Source: JBCDHN01 sp965224535
GTDB taxonomy: Bacteria > Verrucomicrobiota > Verrucomicrobiia > Verrucomicrobiales > DEV007
Direction of reading: 5' to 3'
Length of the DNA stretch: 64,000 nt
Assembly: GCA_965224535.1 (NCBI GenBank)
Contig: CBDCZR010000022.1
Coordinates: 599,299 to 663,298, forward strand
The translations under genes and the position numbers were made by a program. A model generated the notes under the pieces. It made no database searches and was not told the DNA's origin. It was given only the letters and a program-made list of their open reading frames with translations. Positions 7,775 to 17,149 of this stretch are shown here, one piece after another; position 1 is the first letter of the stretch, and the number at the start of each line of letters is the position of its first letter.

Positions 7775-10309
7775 ATGCCCGCGCGCAGCGCCGTAAAAAC
7801 CAAGACCTTTTCCCCCCGAAATCAGGGGCGAAGCACCCCGGCAATTCCCGATCACGAGGTTATTCGTCAAATCGGGAAGGGGTCGTTTGGGGAGGTGTGG
7901 CTGGCGCGGGCGGTTACCGGCGTTTACCGGGCGGTGAAGGTGATTTGGCGGGGCGATTTTGAGACCGATCACGACTTTGAGCGCGAATTTGAGGCCATCA
8001 AGCGCTACGAGCCCATTTCCCGCCAACACCCGGGTTTGGTTCACGTTTTGCAGGTGGGCCGCGATGATGCGCACGACAGCTACTACTACGTGATGGAGGC
8101 CGCGGACGACGCGAATGACGGCTCTGACATCCACCCAGACACCTACACGCCGCACACCTTTCGCACGGAAATTCTGGATCGCGAGGAGATCGATTTGGAC
8201 GCGTGCGCACGCCAAGGCGCCCAACTGGCTGAAGCGCTGGATTTCTTGCACGGCAACGACCTGATTCACCGCGACGTCAAGCTTTCCAACGTCATCGTGG
8301 TGGAGGGGCAAGCAAAGTTGGCGGACATCGGTTTGGTGGCCACGTTAGGCGACCGCAGCTTTGTGGGCACGGAAGGCTACGTGCCGCCGGAAGGGGCGGG
8401 AACGCCAAGCGGCGACATCTACAGCCTGGGCATGGTGACTTACGAACTGAGCACGGGCAAGGATCGGCTGGATTTTCCCGACGTGCCGACCGATTTTCGC
8501 GAACGCAGCAATCCTAACCTGTGGAAGCGCATCAATCGCGTGGTTTGCCGGGCCTGCGCCCACAAAGCCGCCGACCGTTATCCTTCCGGGGCGGAGATGG
8601 CCAAGGAGCTGCGCGGCGAAAAGACGGAGGAAGCCACCAAGCGCGGTCACTTGTTTGCCGGGTTGATTGGCGGCGCGGCGTCGATGCTGCTGCTGGGGCT
8701 GTTCGTGCTCAAACCGGAGCCGTCCGTCGGTTTTGAGATCACCAGCGAGCCGGAGGGGGCCAAAGTGTTTGCGGGCGAAGAGTTGCTGGGCCAAACGCCG
8801 CTAACTTTGCCGGAAAAACCGGAAAGCGGCATGATGTTTGAGTTCGTGTTGCCCGGTTATCGCAAAGACGCGATCGAATTTTCCGGCGTTAGCGACGAGC
8901 GCTCCGGGTTGCACCTCAACCTGGAGGAATCCAAGTTTCCCCAGCTCGGCCAGGTTTGGATCAACAGCTTCGGGCTGGAATTTCAACCGATTCAAGACGG
9001 GCACCGGTTAACCTACCCGATCCACGCCGACTTGTTCGTGGATTCCGCCATCGCGAAGGGGAGCCAGTTCGAAAGCCAGATCGTGATGCAAGAGCGCGAT
9101 GGCCAGCGCTACCCCATTCCCATCGCATCGTCCCGCAACCAGCGCACCTGCTCGGAATGGATGCGAGAGCGCGATTTGGAAGCCGGTTTCGTTGGTTCGG
9201 ACTACATCTACCGCGCGGTTGCCCTAACGGCCGACCAAGCGGCGGAAAAGGAGATTCACTGGCCGGAAAATCGGTTGCGCTTCGGCCGTTCCAGCATCCC
9301 CATCGCCCCGTTTGTCATCGAGGTGCAGCGCATCAGTTACGGCAGCCTGACCATCGATTCCACGCCCCAAGGCGCGAAGGTTTTCCGCGGCGACGAAGAG
9401 GTTGGCGTCACCCCGCACGACATTCCGCGCATTCGCACCGGCGCGGCGTCGTTCGAGCTGCGGCTGGACGGTTACAAGCCGTTTTACCTGGATGTAGTGG
9501 TGCCGCGCGACGGAAAAATTGAGCCTAACATTGAGCTGGAAGCCGGCCAGGCCGCGGAATTCGGCAAACCGTGGCAAAACCTGCTGGGCATGGACATGAT
9601 GCCGGTGGGCGACATCCTGGTTTCCGCCATGGAGACGCGCGTGAAGGATTTTCGGCGATTTTGCGAAGCCAACGAGCTGGAATTGCACGTGCCGCGCGAA
9701 GCCCAGGATTTTCACCCCATTCACGGTGTATCGCGCGAAGACGCGGAGGCATTTTGCCGCTGGCTCACGGAGCTGGAGCGCAAGGAAGGCGGCCTAACCT
9801 CGCGCCTGGCCTATCGCCTGCCGACCGATGTGGAATGGAGCATGGCCGCCGGTTTGGGCCCGGAACGCGGCTCCACGCCGGAAGCGCGCAACGGCTTCGT
9901 CACCGGCATTTACCCGTGGGGCTACGATTGGCCGCCGCCCAAAGACGCCGCCAACGTGGCCGATGAGAGCCTGCTGCGACTTTTCGAGACCCTGGTCGCC
10001 GAAAGCGGCTTCAACGGCCCCGGTCCGCCGATCGTCTACGGCTACGATGACTCTTTTCCGAAGCTGGCCTGGGTCAATGAGCTGAAACCGAACCGTTTCG
10101 GGCTCTACCACGTCTCCGGCAACGTTTGGGAGTGGGTGAGCGACAACTACTCCGGCGGTCAGCAGGAAATTGGCACGATTCGCGGTGGAAGCTGGGAAAC
10201 GGCGGAGAAGCTGGAATTGGTCTCCTCCTACCGACGTTCGTTGAAACCGGACGAGCGGTTGGCCGGCGTTGGATTTCGCGTGGTTTTGGCGAGAGCGCGG
10301 CCGGAATGA
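7775..10309 (+). CDS. Ser/Thr kinase - TM - two PEGA - FGE-like protein
   Basis: About 844 residues from the ATG at 7775; a TTG at 7751 is in frame. The Hanks-type kinase spans about 25-275: glycine loop IGKGSFGEVW, lysine AVKVIW, catalytic HRDVKLSN, ADIGL in place of DFG (the metal Asp is kept), and activation segment GTEGYVPPE. A membrane helix lies near 293-312, followed by two PEGA modules (near 320-385 and 520-580) and a C-terminal formylglycine-enzyme/C-lectin-like domain with GNVWEWVSDN and a RGGSW strand. The last domain lacks the catalytic cysteine pair, so it is probably a ligand-binding ectodomain. Likely a trans-envelope sensor kinase. Confidence 0.9.
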   Translation: MPARSAVKTKTFSPRNQGRSTPAIPDHEVIRQIGKGSFGEVWLARAVTGVYRAVKVIWRGDFETDHDFEREFEAIKRYEPISRQHPGLVHVLQVGRDDAHDSYYYVMEAADDANDGSDIHPDTYTPHTFRTEILDREEIDLDACARQGAQLAEALDFLHGNDLIHRDVKLSNVIVVEGQAKLADIGLVATLGDRSFVGTEGYVPPEGAGTPSGDIYSLGMVTYELSTGKDRLDFPDVPTDFRERSNPNLWKRINRVVCRACAHKAADRYPSGAEMAKELRGEKTEEATKRGHLFAGLIGGAASMLLLGLFVLKPEPSVGFEITSEPEGAKVFAGEELLGQTPLTLPEKPESGMMFEFVLPGYRKDAIEFSGVSDERSGLHLNLEESKFPQLGQVWINSFGLEFQPIQDGHRLTYPIHADLFVDSAIAKGSQFESQIVMQERDGQRYPIPIASSRNQRTCSEWMRERDLEAGFVGSDYIYRAVALTADQAAEKEIHWPENRLRFGRSSIPIAPFVIEVQRISYGSLTIDSTPQGAKVFRGDEEVGVTPHDIPRIRTGAASFELRLDGYKPFYLDVVVPRDGKIEPNIELEAGQAAEFGKPWQNLLGMDMMPVGDILVSAMETRVKDFRRFCEANELELHVPREAQDFHPIHGVSREDAEAFCRWLTELERKEGGLTSRLAYRLPTDVEWSMAAGLGPERGSTPEARNGFVTGIYPWGYDWPPPKDAANVADESLLRLFETLVAESGFNGPGPPIVYGYDDSFPKLAWVNELKPNRFGLYHVSGNVWEWVSDNYSGGQQEIGTIRGGSWETAEKLELVSSYRRSLKPDERLAGVGFRVVLARARPE

Positions 10310-10315
10310 GTCGGG

Positions 10316-10350
10316 GAAACTCGAAATCCGAAACTCGAAACTCGAAACTT
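10316..10350. repeat. Short direct repeats (CGAAACT type)
   Basis: Three to four copies of a GAAACTCGAAA-like unit lie between the kinase stop and the next sulfatase. They occupy the sulfatase leader region and favour the downstream GTG start at 10433 over the longer ORF start at 10349. Confidence 0.6.
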
Positions 10351-10432
10351 GAGATTTTGCGGGGGCGTTTGCTTGGGTTTGTTGGCATTCACGGCGATTG
10401 ATTTTCCGTTTTTCAGCCTCCAGAGTCGCCTC

Positions 10433-11968
10433 GTGAAAACTCCCGCCTGCTTCCTCATTTTCCTCGCGGCCGTCGTTAATCTCGCCGCGCAAGACAAGCC
10501 TAACATCATCCTCATGATGGCCGACGACATGGGTTGGTCGGACATCGGTTGCTACGGCGCGATCCACATCCAAACGCCGAACATCGACCGCATCGCCGCC
10601 GAGGGGATGCTCTTCACCCAGTTCTACAACAACGCCAAGTGCACCACCACCCGCGCCTCGCTCCTCACCGGGCTCTACCCGCGAAACGGCGGCAATAGCA
10701 TCACCAAAAACATGCTGACGCTGGGCGAGGCGCTGCGGATGGCCGGTTACTCGACCGGGATGAGCGGCAAGTGGCACAACGGCAAGGACAAGGGCTCCCG
10801 GCCCTTCGATCGCGGCTTTGACGAGGCTTACGGCCTTTGGGACGGCTGTTGCAACTTCTTCAATCCCGTCCAGCCCGATCCCAAATTCAAAGGCGGCCGG
10901 GTGCGGACCTTTGGCCACAACGACGAGTATATAACCGAGTTTCCAGAGGATTTTTACTCTACGGACGCCTTCGTCGATCACGCGGTAAAGACGATTCGCC
11001 AGCATGCCGCGAAAGATAAGCCGTTCTTGCACTACATCCCCTTCACCGCGCCGCATTACCCGATTCATGCCAAGCCGGAAGACATCGCGAAATACAAGGG
11101 CAAGTTCGCCGAAGGCTGGAACGTGCTGATCGAGAAGCGCCGCGCCCGGCAGATCGAGCTGGGCATCGTCGATCCCGAAACCTGGCCGGAAATCGGCGAC
11201 ATCGACCGCGTGCGCAAGTGGGAAGAGGCCAAATCCGTCGATGAAGCTTGGCAAAACCTGCGCATGGAGGCTTACGCCGCGATGGTGGACTCGATGGACC
11301 AGGGGATCGGCCGGATTCTAGCTTTGTTAGACGAAATGAAAATCGCGGACAACACCTTGGTCATGTTTCTGAGCGACAACGGCGCCTGTGCCGAAACGCC
11401 GGGCGGGACCAATCCGGAGCAAATCCCGGGGCCGAAGGAATTCTACTCCCACGTCGGTCCCGGCTGGGCCCATTTTCAGAACACGCCCTTTCGCAAATAC
11501 AAGGCAACGAGTCACGAAGGCGGGGTCGCGACTCCATTTGTGGCGCGTTGGCCCAAGGTGATCGAGGCAGGTTCGAAGAATGCTTCGGCCGGCCACATCA
11601 TCGACCTGATGCCGACGTTTCTGGAAATGGCGGGCGGCGAATACCCCTCTGAGTATGGCGAGCAGCCGTTGTTGCCGCTGGAAGGCGCCAGTCTGCTTCC
11701 GGCGTTTCGTGGGGAACATGTTAGGCGCGACGACACGTTGTTTTGGACTTGGTCGGGCTCGCGCGCGGCCCGCGAAGGCGACTGGAAGGCGGTTTGGGAC
11801 AAAAAGGGCAAGGCGTGGGAGCTTTACGACCTGTCCCGGGACCGGACGGAAACCACCAACCTCGCCGAACAACATCCCGAAAGGCTGAATGCGATGGCGA
11901 CGGCCTGGGAGGATTGGGGCAAGCGCACCGGAATGTGGAAGGTGAAGACGAAGAAGAAAAAATCGTAA
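10433..11968 (+). CDS. Secreted sulfatase
   Basis: Starting at GTG 10433 gives a clean signal peptide (ACFLIFLAAVVNLAAQ) and a protein of about 511 residues. The N-terminal metal site is MMADDMGWSD. The formylglycine motif reads CTTTRASLLTG, with Thr at the usual Pro position, a variant seen in part of the family. SGKWHNG, FLSDNGACAE and HEGGVATPFVARWP complete the S1 sulfatase core, and GDWKAVW and LYDLSRD mark the C-terminus. It hydrolyses sulfate esters after Cys-to-formylglycine maturation and acts outside the cytoplasm; the substrate is unknown. It lies downstream of the kinase on the same strand. Confidence 0.92.
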   Translation: MKTPACFLIFLAAVVNLAAQDKPNIILMMADDMGWSDIGCYGAIHIQTPNIDRIAAEGMLFTQFYNNAKCTTTRASLLTGLYPRNGGNSITKNMLTLGEALRMAGYSTGMSGKWHNGKDKGSRPFDRGFDEAYGLWDGCCNFFNPVQPDPKFKGGRVRTFGHNDEYITEFPEDFYSTDAFVDHAVKTIRQHAAKDKPFLHYIPFTAPHYPIHAKPEDIAKYKGKFAEGWNVLIEKRRARQIELGIVDPETWPEIGDIDRVRKWEEAKSVDEAWQNLRMEAYAAMVDSMDQGIGRILALLDEMKIADNTLVMFLSDNGACAETPGGTNPEQIPGPKEFYSHVGPGWAHFQNTPFRKYKATSHEGGVATPFVARWPKVIEAGSKNASAGHIIDLMPTFLEMAGGEYPSEYGEQPLLPLEGASLLPAFRGEHVRRDDTLFWTWSGSRAAREGDWKAVWDKKGKAWELYDLSRDRTETTNLAEQHPERLNAMATAWEDWGKRTGMWKVKTKKKKS

Positions 11969-11993
11969 CGAGAGCCGCAGATCCGCACCTGGC

Positions 11994-12026
11994 TCAAAAA
12001 AAGTGGGGCGCCCCGTCGGGCGCCCC
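11994..12026 (-). terminator. Intrinsic terminator of the NtrC-like gene
   Basis: On the minus strand a perfect 9-bp GC stem (12005-12013 with 12018-12026, 4-nt loop) is followed by CACTTTTTTT. It lies about 85 bp beyond the stop of the minus-strand regulator at 12110. The T-run on this side makes minus-strand termination the main function. Confidence 0.8.
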
Positions 12027-12109
12027 AGTTCCGAATAATCGGTAGTGCTATGGCTCAACAAGAAATTCGGTGTGGTGACAATGCTAGGTTCCTAACACTT
12101 GTCAAATTC

Positions 12110-13489
12110 TTATGCGCTCATCATTTTATCGCGCTCCAGCTTCAAGCCCATTTTGCGATACAACGTGGCGATGCTGACGCCCAGCATGCTGGCGGTTTTT
12201 TCGCGCGAGCCCTCGTTGTATTTCAGCGTCTCGCGGATGAAGAGTTTTTCCTGCTTTTTGATGAAATCCGACAGCGAACTGCCGATCGGCAATTGTGCGA
12301 CCATGCGGTCGCTTTCATCGTCGGTAATTTCGACTTTTTGGGTGATTTTGCTCGGTAAATCGACCGGCCGGATGCGGTTGTCCTCGGCAAAGGCGCAGGC
12401 ACGCTCCACGGTGTTTTGCAATTCGCTTACGTTGCCGGGCCACTGATACTTCTCCAGCAATTCAGCGGCGTATTTATCCACTGCTTTGGGGTCGGTTTTG
12501 GTCGTGGTGGCGTATCGCTCCAGAAAATAGTCCACCAGCAGCGGAATATCCGAACGCCGGTTGCGCAAGGAGGGCACGTTGATGGGAATGACCGAGACCT
12601 TGTAGTAGAGATCCTCGCGAAACTTGCCGTCCCGCACCTCTTCTTCCAGCGATTCGTTGGACGAGGCGATGAAGCGCGTGTCGAGGTGCGGTGGCAGCGC
12701 TCCGTTCAGGCGGCGCGAGGAGATGTCTTCCAGGTAGGTCTCCAACTGCGACTGAAGGCGCATCGGGAGCAGGTTGATCTCCTCCAGAAACACGGTCCCG
12801 CCTTGCGCGCGGCGAAAAATGGTCTCTCCGCGGCCGCCGGAGGTGCCGAACAGCTCCATTTCCAGCAAATCCTCGGGCAAGGCGCTGCAGGGCAGCGTTT
12901 TGAACGGCGCCGCATTGCGCTTGCTGTTGTTGTGGATGCTGCGGGCCACCATTTGCTTGCCGGAGCCGAATTCTCCCTCGAGGAGAACGGGGCTATCGTT
13001 GTCGGCGATTTTGCTGACGATTTCGTGAATCTCCGTCATCCGCTTGCTTTCGCCAATGAGCTTGGAGGTGGGCACGGCGCCTTCAGCTTCGTCCTCCAGA
13101 GCGATGGGCGCGGCAGCAGTGCCGCCGCTTTCCTGGGCCAGGGCCCGATTGATGGTGCGTTGCAGGTCGTCGAGTTCGAACGGCTTGGTGAGGTAGTCGA
13201 AAGCGCCGAGTTTCATCGCTTCAACCGCGGTCTCGACCGATCCATAGCCGGTGACCATGATGATGGCCATGTCAGGGTATTCAACGTGGCAACGTTGGAT
13301 GATTTGCATGCCGTTCATGTCCCCGATTCGCAGATCGACGATGAGAACATCCGGAGGCGAGGCGGTGATGGCTGTCATGCCTTCTTTGCCGCTTTGATAG
13401 GCTCTGGTCTCAAGCTCCATGCGCTCGCACAGCTTGCGCATCACTTGAAGGATGCCTGGTTCGTCATCAATGATAATTACCTTGGCCAT
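12110..13489 (-). CDS. NtrC-type response regulator without GAFTGA motif
   Basis: 459 residues from the ATG at 13489. The receiver domain (1-118) has acidic pair DDEP, phosphoacceptor Asp52 in IVDLR and Lys102 in LTKPF. The AAA+ domain (about 140-370) has Walker A GEFGSGK (172-178) and Walker B GGTVFLEEI, with Glu for the usual first Asp. Between them the sigma-54 contact loop, normally GAFTGA, is replaced by GTSGGRGET. A Fis-type HTH (EKTASMLGVSIATLYRKMG) ends the protein. It probably regulates transcription without sigma-54 remodelling, as loop-less homologues such as TyrR do. No histidine kinase is adjacent. Confidence 0.88.
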   Translation of the reverse strand: MAKVIIIDDEPGILQVMRKLCERMELETRAYQSGKEGMTAITASPPDVLIVDLRIGDMNGMQIIQRCHVEYPDMAIIMVTGYGSVETAVEAMKLGAFDYLTKPFELDDLQRTINRALAQESGGTAAAPIALEDEAEGAVPTSKLIGESKRMTEIHEIVSKIADNDSPVLLEGEFGSGKQMVARSIHNNSKRNAAPFKTLPCSALPEDLLEMELFGTSGGRGETIFRRAQGGTVFLEEINLLPMRLQSQLETYLEDISSRRLNGALPPHLDTRFIASSNESLEEEVRDGKFREDLYYKVSVIPINVPSLRNRRSDIPLLVDYFLERYATTTKTDPKAVDKYAAELLEKYQWPGNVSELQNTVERACAFAEDNRIRPVDLPSKITQKVEITDDESDRMVAQLPIGSSLSDFIKKQEKLFIRETLKYNEGSREKTASMLGVSIATLYRKMGLKLERDKMMSA

Positions 13490-13607
13490 ATTGTTGTTGG
13501 GGTGTGAGTTTTGCGTGGGTCTGACTACTAAAGCCGAGAGATAATACGGCATACCGTAACATTGCAACCGGAAAATTTCGCAGAATTGAAAATATTTCGT
13601 GTGAATG

Positions 13608-14210
13608 TCAGGATTTCCCCGCCTGGCCGCTTTCTTCACGCGCCTGAATTCGCGCGTCTGCGACTAACAAATTGCAAATTTCGGGGCAAAATAGCGGAAT
13701 TCGGCCAGGATCTGCGTTGCTTTCGCTTTCCTGACCGGCATCCCAAAGGATTTGCCTCAGGCAGATCCGCCGGCAGCGGTCCCGGACGATTTTCGCCCAT
13801 CCTTCCGCGGAAATTCGGCGCGCCTTGCGGTACATGCCGGTTTGGCGCTCCAAGGTGGCCGTGGGTGGGACAATCCGCAGATTTTCCGGGTTTTGCCGGT
13901 GGCGAGCCCACATTCCCACCGCAGCAGGATAGAAGAAATCCAGCGCTGCGAGAACCTCGGCCGAGGACCCTAACCGAAGCACCCACCCGCGTTGTAAATT
14001 GGATGCCGCCTTCAACGGCCGATACTTCCCGTCGCCGTCGTTTTTCGACAAATCTCGCGCATCGCGCGGCTTCGCGTAAACCCTCAAGTCGCCCGTCGCT
14101 TCATCGTCGAGGTGACACAGCTCGAAACCGCCTTCGCACGGACGAACCCGGATTTGACCGATCGTGCCGCCCCCCGCGTCGAGCCATTTTTCTAAAGCTT
14201 CGAGGATCAT
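13608..14210 (-). CDS. DR2241-like 4Fe-4S protein
   Basis: About 200 residues from the ATG at 14210, whose first bases overlap the stop of the upstream chelatase gene (ATGA). The C-terminal part has paired cysteines CRRIC and CPEIC, suited to a 4Fe-4S cluster. In Deinococcus DR2241 a CbiX domain is joined to a similar Fe-S region; here the two parts are separate, coupled genes. It likely assists or stabilises the chelatase in siroheme or corrin metal insertion. Family identity rests on the context and the Cys pattern. Confidence 0.65.
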   Translation of the reverse strand: MILEALEKWLDAGGGTIGQIRVRPCEGGFELCHLDDEATGDLRVYAKPRDARDLSKNDGDGKYRPLKAASNLQRGWVLRLGSSAEVLAALDFFYPAAVGMWARHRQNPENLRIVPPTATLERQTGMYRKARRISAEGWAKIVRDRCRRICLRQILWDAGQESESNADPGRIPLFCPEICNLLVADARIQAREESGQAGKS

Positions 14211-15016
14211 TCGTGGTTCGCGCAAAACGTTTCGACTTGATCCAGAATCACCCGGGCCAGCGAGGGATCCGTCCCAATGGCGCGGCTGTAGAACAGGTTG
14301 CGGCCGCGCGCGGCGATGGGATTTGCCCGAAAAATCGTGGCTTGGCTCGCCGCGGCCGGAGTTTCCGCCTCAATCCCCAACAACACCGGGATGTCCTGGT
14401 AGCTGTGCAGCCCGTCGGCGATGAAAAACGGCACCACCACCACGTTTGGCGCATCGGTTAGTTCGTCCCACTTGGCGATAAACGGCGCCTCCTCCATGTA
14501 GGCGTCCAGAACCTCACGATAGCCCAAATTCCGCTCTCGCAGCCGCGAAACCTGGCTCCGAATCGCCTCGGCGGATTTCGCGTTCAAACCCGTGCCGTGG
14601 CCCACGATGATGAGCGCGGTTTCCGGCAAAGGCGCGGTTGGGGCGATTTCCCGCGCCCGATCCAGCAGCAAACCGGTCATGCCCGGGTGAATGCCGACGG
14701 GATCGCAGTAATGCCAGGTTTTTCCGTGAATCTGGCAGGTTCTCTCGGTCAGCCCCAACTCGCGGGGAATGATTTCGCGGGTGAAATAGCCCTCGCTGAT
14801 GAAGTTGGGAACCACGTAAACCTCATCGCGCTCGATCGCGTAATCCACCTGGCGAAATCCCGGTTCCTCCTTCCAAAACGCGCAATGCACCTCGCCAAAC
14901 ACGCCTTTTCGCCGAATTTCGTCGGCCTGCTGAAAAGTCGGCGCGCTGGAATCGGGATTTTCGGTCGATCCATGCCCCACGATGAGCAGGGCGCTGTCAG
15001 GTTTGGAGATCGCCAT
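14207..15016 (-). CDS. cbiX: CbiX-type sirohydrochlorin chelatase, two-domain
   Basis: 269 residues with two CbiX repeats: the first opens with LLIVGHGSTE (about 10-19) and the second with LIIVGHGTGL (about 135-144). Each His of VGHG is the metal-delivery residue of class II chelatases. VVPNFISEGYFTRE and VVPFFIADGLHSYQDIP are the matching second motifs. It inserts Co or Fe into sirohydrochlorin in the cytoplasm. It is translationally coupled to the Fe-S protein downstream. Confidence 0.85.
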   Translation of the reverse strand: MAISKPDSALLIVGHGSTENPDSSAPTFQQADEIRRKGVFGEVHCAFWKEEPGFRQVDYAIERDEVYVVPNFISEGYFTREIIPRELGLTERTCQIHGKTWHYCDPVGIHPGMTGLLLDRAREIAPTAPLPETALIIVGHGTGLNAKSAEAIRSQVSRLRERNLGYREVLDAYMEEAPFIAKWDELTDAPNVVVVPFFIADGLHSYQDIPVLLGIEAETPAAASQATIFRANPIAARGRNLFYSRAIGTDPSLARVILDQVETFCANHE

Positions 15017-15105
15017 GGCGCTTCCTACCCAAAATCCGGAATTCGCCCGGATTCAAGCGCGATAAGCGGTGGCGTTTGGGTGGCGGTGAAGATCGTCCTT
15101 GCCAA

Positions 15106-15550
15106 TCACTGCGTCGCCAGGAGATGTTCCGCCACCCGCTTGGCGTAGGCGTCGGTCACGCGGTTCAGGCTCTCGCGCAAATTGGGGTCTGCCGCGAGTA
15201 GATCGCATTGGTCGATAGCAAGGACGGCTTGGAGTTCGAGGGCCGAATTCGGGGCGTTTTCGACAGAATGGCGAATTTTCGGCAACGCAGCTTCGGTTTC
15301 GCCCATGCCGGTGAGCGCCCGGGCGGCTTGAAGTTGCACGATCGGCTCGGCATCCTGCAACCGGCCGATCAAATCCGATTTCGCGGGTTTTGCCGGCTCA
15401 CCGAGCACAACGCAGCCCATCACGCTTTAGTAGCGCAAGCACGCGTTTTCCGCGGCCATGGCGCGGCGGAAATCCGGCAGATGCTCGGCCTTGCGCTCGG
15501 AAACGGCGTTGGCGAGAGGAATCGGCTCCGCCAGCGGAAAACATCACCTC
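15106..15550 (-). pseudogene. C-terminal remnant of a sulfatase with HEAT-like tail
   Basis: The frame reads ANAVSERKAEHLPDFRRAM, AAENACLRY, a TAA stop, then SVMGCVVLGEPAKP and helical repeats with LQDAEPIVQLQAARAL. This is the layout of the HEAT-repeat tail found after the catalytic domain in many PVC sulfatases, where LRYW precedes the first repeat, so the TAA probably replaces a Trp codon. The gene is cut at its 5' side by the IS630 element, and no matching catalytic half is visible beyond the IS. The intact 105-codon part (15106-15423) could still be expressed but has no function by itself. Confidence 0.65.
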
Positions 15551-16788
15551 TAGTAGTTCGTTTCATTAAAAGATCGACAAATATTTAATCTGTGTTAGAT
15601 ATTTGGATGGCCAGAAAAACTACCAGAGCACCTCTAACACTTTCACAAGACGACCAACAAACTCTCAAGCGCATAGCGAATTCACAAACTGAATCACTGC
15701 GGCGGATTCGGCGATCCAAGGTGCTCTTGTCCTACTCCTCCGGCGCTACCATTTCCGAGGTCGCCAAAGAGGTGGGAGTTTCGCGTGACGTGGTTTACAA
15801 GTGGATTGACCGGGCGCTCGCTCTCGGACCCATCGCCGCGCTGGATGACAAATATCATCGGCCCCACGATCCCAAAATCACACTTGCAGCCAAGAGCTGG
15901 GTCATCGAATTGGCCTGCACTAAACCCAAAGACCTGGGATATGCCGCGGAACTCTGGACGATGAAGGCGTTAGCCGAACACGTACGCATCCGCGGCCCAA
16001 AGCTGGGCCATCAATGCCTCGACAAAGCGGCAAAGGCGACCGTCTGGAGAATTCTCAACCAGCGCGAAGTCAAACCATACAAGGTGCAATATTATCTCGA
16101 ACGCAAAGATCCGGAGTTTGAGCGCAAACAGGCCGAGGTGCTCGTCGCCTACCAAGAAGTCGCCATCGCCAACGCCCAGGGCTTCGATCCCTTTGTGGAG
16201 CCGGGTGTGGTGACGGTGTCGGCCGATGAAAAACCCGGCGTGCAGGCCATCAAGCCCATCGCTCCCGAGCTGCCACCGGTTCCTGACAAGCATCCCGGTA
16301 TCGGGCGTGACTATGAATACGAGCGGCTCGGGACACTGTCGATCTTGGCGGGGATCGATCTTCACTCCGGTTACATTCACGCCAATGTGGAGGAGCGCCA
16401 CCGGAGCTGCGAGTTCATTGAACTGTTGCGCAGCCTCGACGATTATTACCCTGCGGATTGCCGCATTCGCATCATTCTAGACAATCATAGCGCCCACATC
16501 TCGAAGGAAACGATGGCATGGCTTGAGACCCGGCCGGGAAGATTTGAATACGTGCATACACCGAAGCACGCTTCGTGGCTAAACATCATCGAAACGGTTT
16601 TCAGTAAGATGGCGCGTACGTTTCTTCGAAAAATCCGTGTTGATAGCAAAGAGGAACTCAAGGATCGCATCCTCCTTGGCATCAACGAGATCAACCAGCA
16701 ACCGGTTGTTCACAAATGGCGGGCCTTCGATTTGGACTGAGCAGTTGCGCTTGACTATTTGTCGATCTTTTAATGAATCGAACTACTA
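15551..16788 (+). mobile_element. Complete IS630-family insertion sequence
   Basis: Terminal inverted repeats of about 33 bp begin GTAGTTCG at 15553 and end CGAACTAC at 16786, with one mismatch in the outer part (TTTCATT versus ATTCATT). A TA flanks each end (15551-15552 and 16787-16788), matching the TA duplication typical of IS630. The single transposase ORF inside is intact, so the copy may be active. Confidence 0.92.
15607..16740 (+). CDS. IS630-family transposase
   Basis: About 377 residues from the ATG at 15607. An N-terminal HTH (SSGATISEVAKEVGVSRDVV) is followed by a DDE domain with Asp in VSADEKPG, Asp in IILDNHSAH and Glu in SWLNIIETVFSKM. It sits centrally in its element and appears undamaged. 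Confidence 0.95.
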   Translation: MARKTTRAPLTLSQDDQQTLKRIANSQTESLRRIRRSKVLLSYSSGATISEVAKEVGVSRDVVYKWIDRALALGPIAALDDKYHRPHDPKITLAAKSWVIELACTKPKDLGYAAELWTMKALAEHVRIRGPKLGHQCLDKAAKATVWRILNQREVKPYKVQYYLERKDPEFERKQAEVLVAYQEVAIANAQGFDPFVEPGVVTVSADEKPGVQAIKPIAPELPPVPDKHPGIGRDYEYERLGTLSILAGIDLHSGYIHANVEERHRSCEFIELLRSLDDYYPADCRIRIILDNHSAHISKETMAWLETRPGRFEYVHTPKHASWLNIIETVFSKMARTFLRKIRVDSKEELKDRILLGINEINQQPVVHKWRAFDLD

Positions 16789-17149
16789 GTGCCTGAGAAA
16801 AAACACCCTTGTTTTGCGACCCAGGTCGTCAGCTTCCAAAACCAACGGGTTGAGCAGGCCATTTGCCGTTGGTTTACCCGGGATTTGATCGGAATTTGAG
16901 CAAAAAGTGCTTTCTAGCCCCTTTGGCTAGCACGGTGAGGATTTTCGGCGGCCCGCCGATCGTTGTTATTTGAGGTCGCTCTAGATCTAGACCGGGCGCT
17001 CAAGTCTTGAGCAACTGCGCTCCGATCTTGTGCAGGTTGTAGGCCAGAATCCCGAGCCCTGCGTAGCGCTTGTAGCCGCGCAGCCTTTTATCGGGGCAAC
17101 GGTTTAATCCGTGGTGTGCTCCAGGCAATTGATATCGCTGTCCACCGGA
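16789..17149 (-). pseudogene. Transposase 3' remnant and IS end, otherwise non-coding
   Basis: At 17000-17112 the minus strand encodes LNRCPDKRLRGYKRYAG followed by LGILAYNLHKIG and a TGA, the typical C-terminal tail of one group of IS5/ISNCY-like transposases. The upstream body of that gene is absent. The rest (16789-16999) holds no ORF and probably represents the terminal non-coding part of the same lost element, into which the IS630 copy inserted. On the other side the remnant abuts the truncated TraA gene. Confidence 0.65.

Noticed and set aside
7775..10309. FGE-like domain as the sulfatase maturation enzyme
   Set aside because: The Cys pair required for catalysis is absent in this and in the second kinase.
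9794..11254. Minus-strand ORF of 486 codons across kinase and sulfatase genes
   Set aside because: Spans two real plus-strand genes and includes the short direct repeats; no motif.
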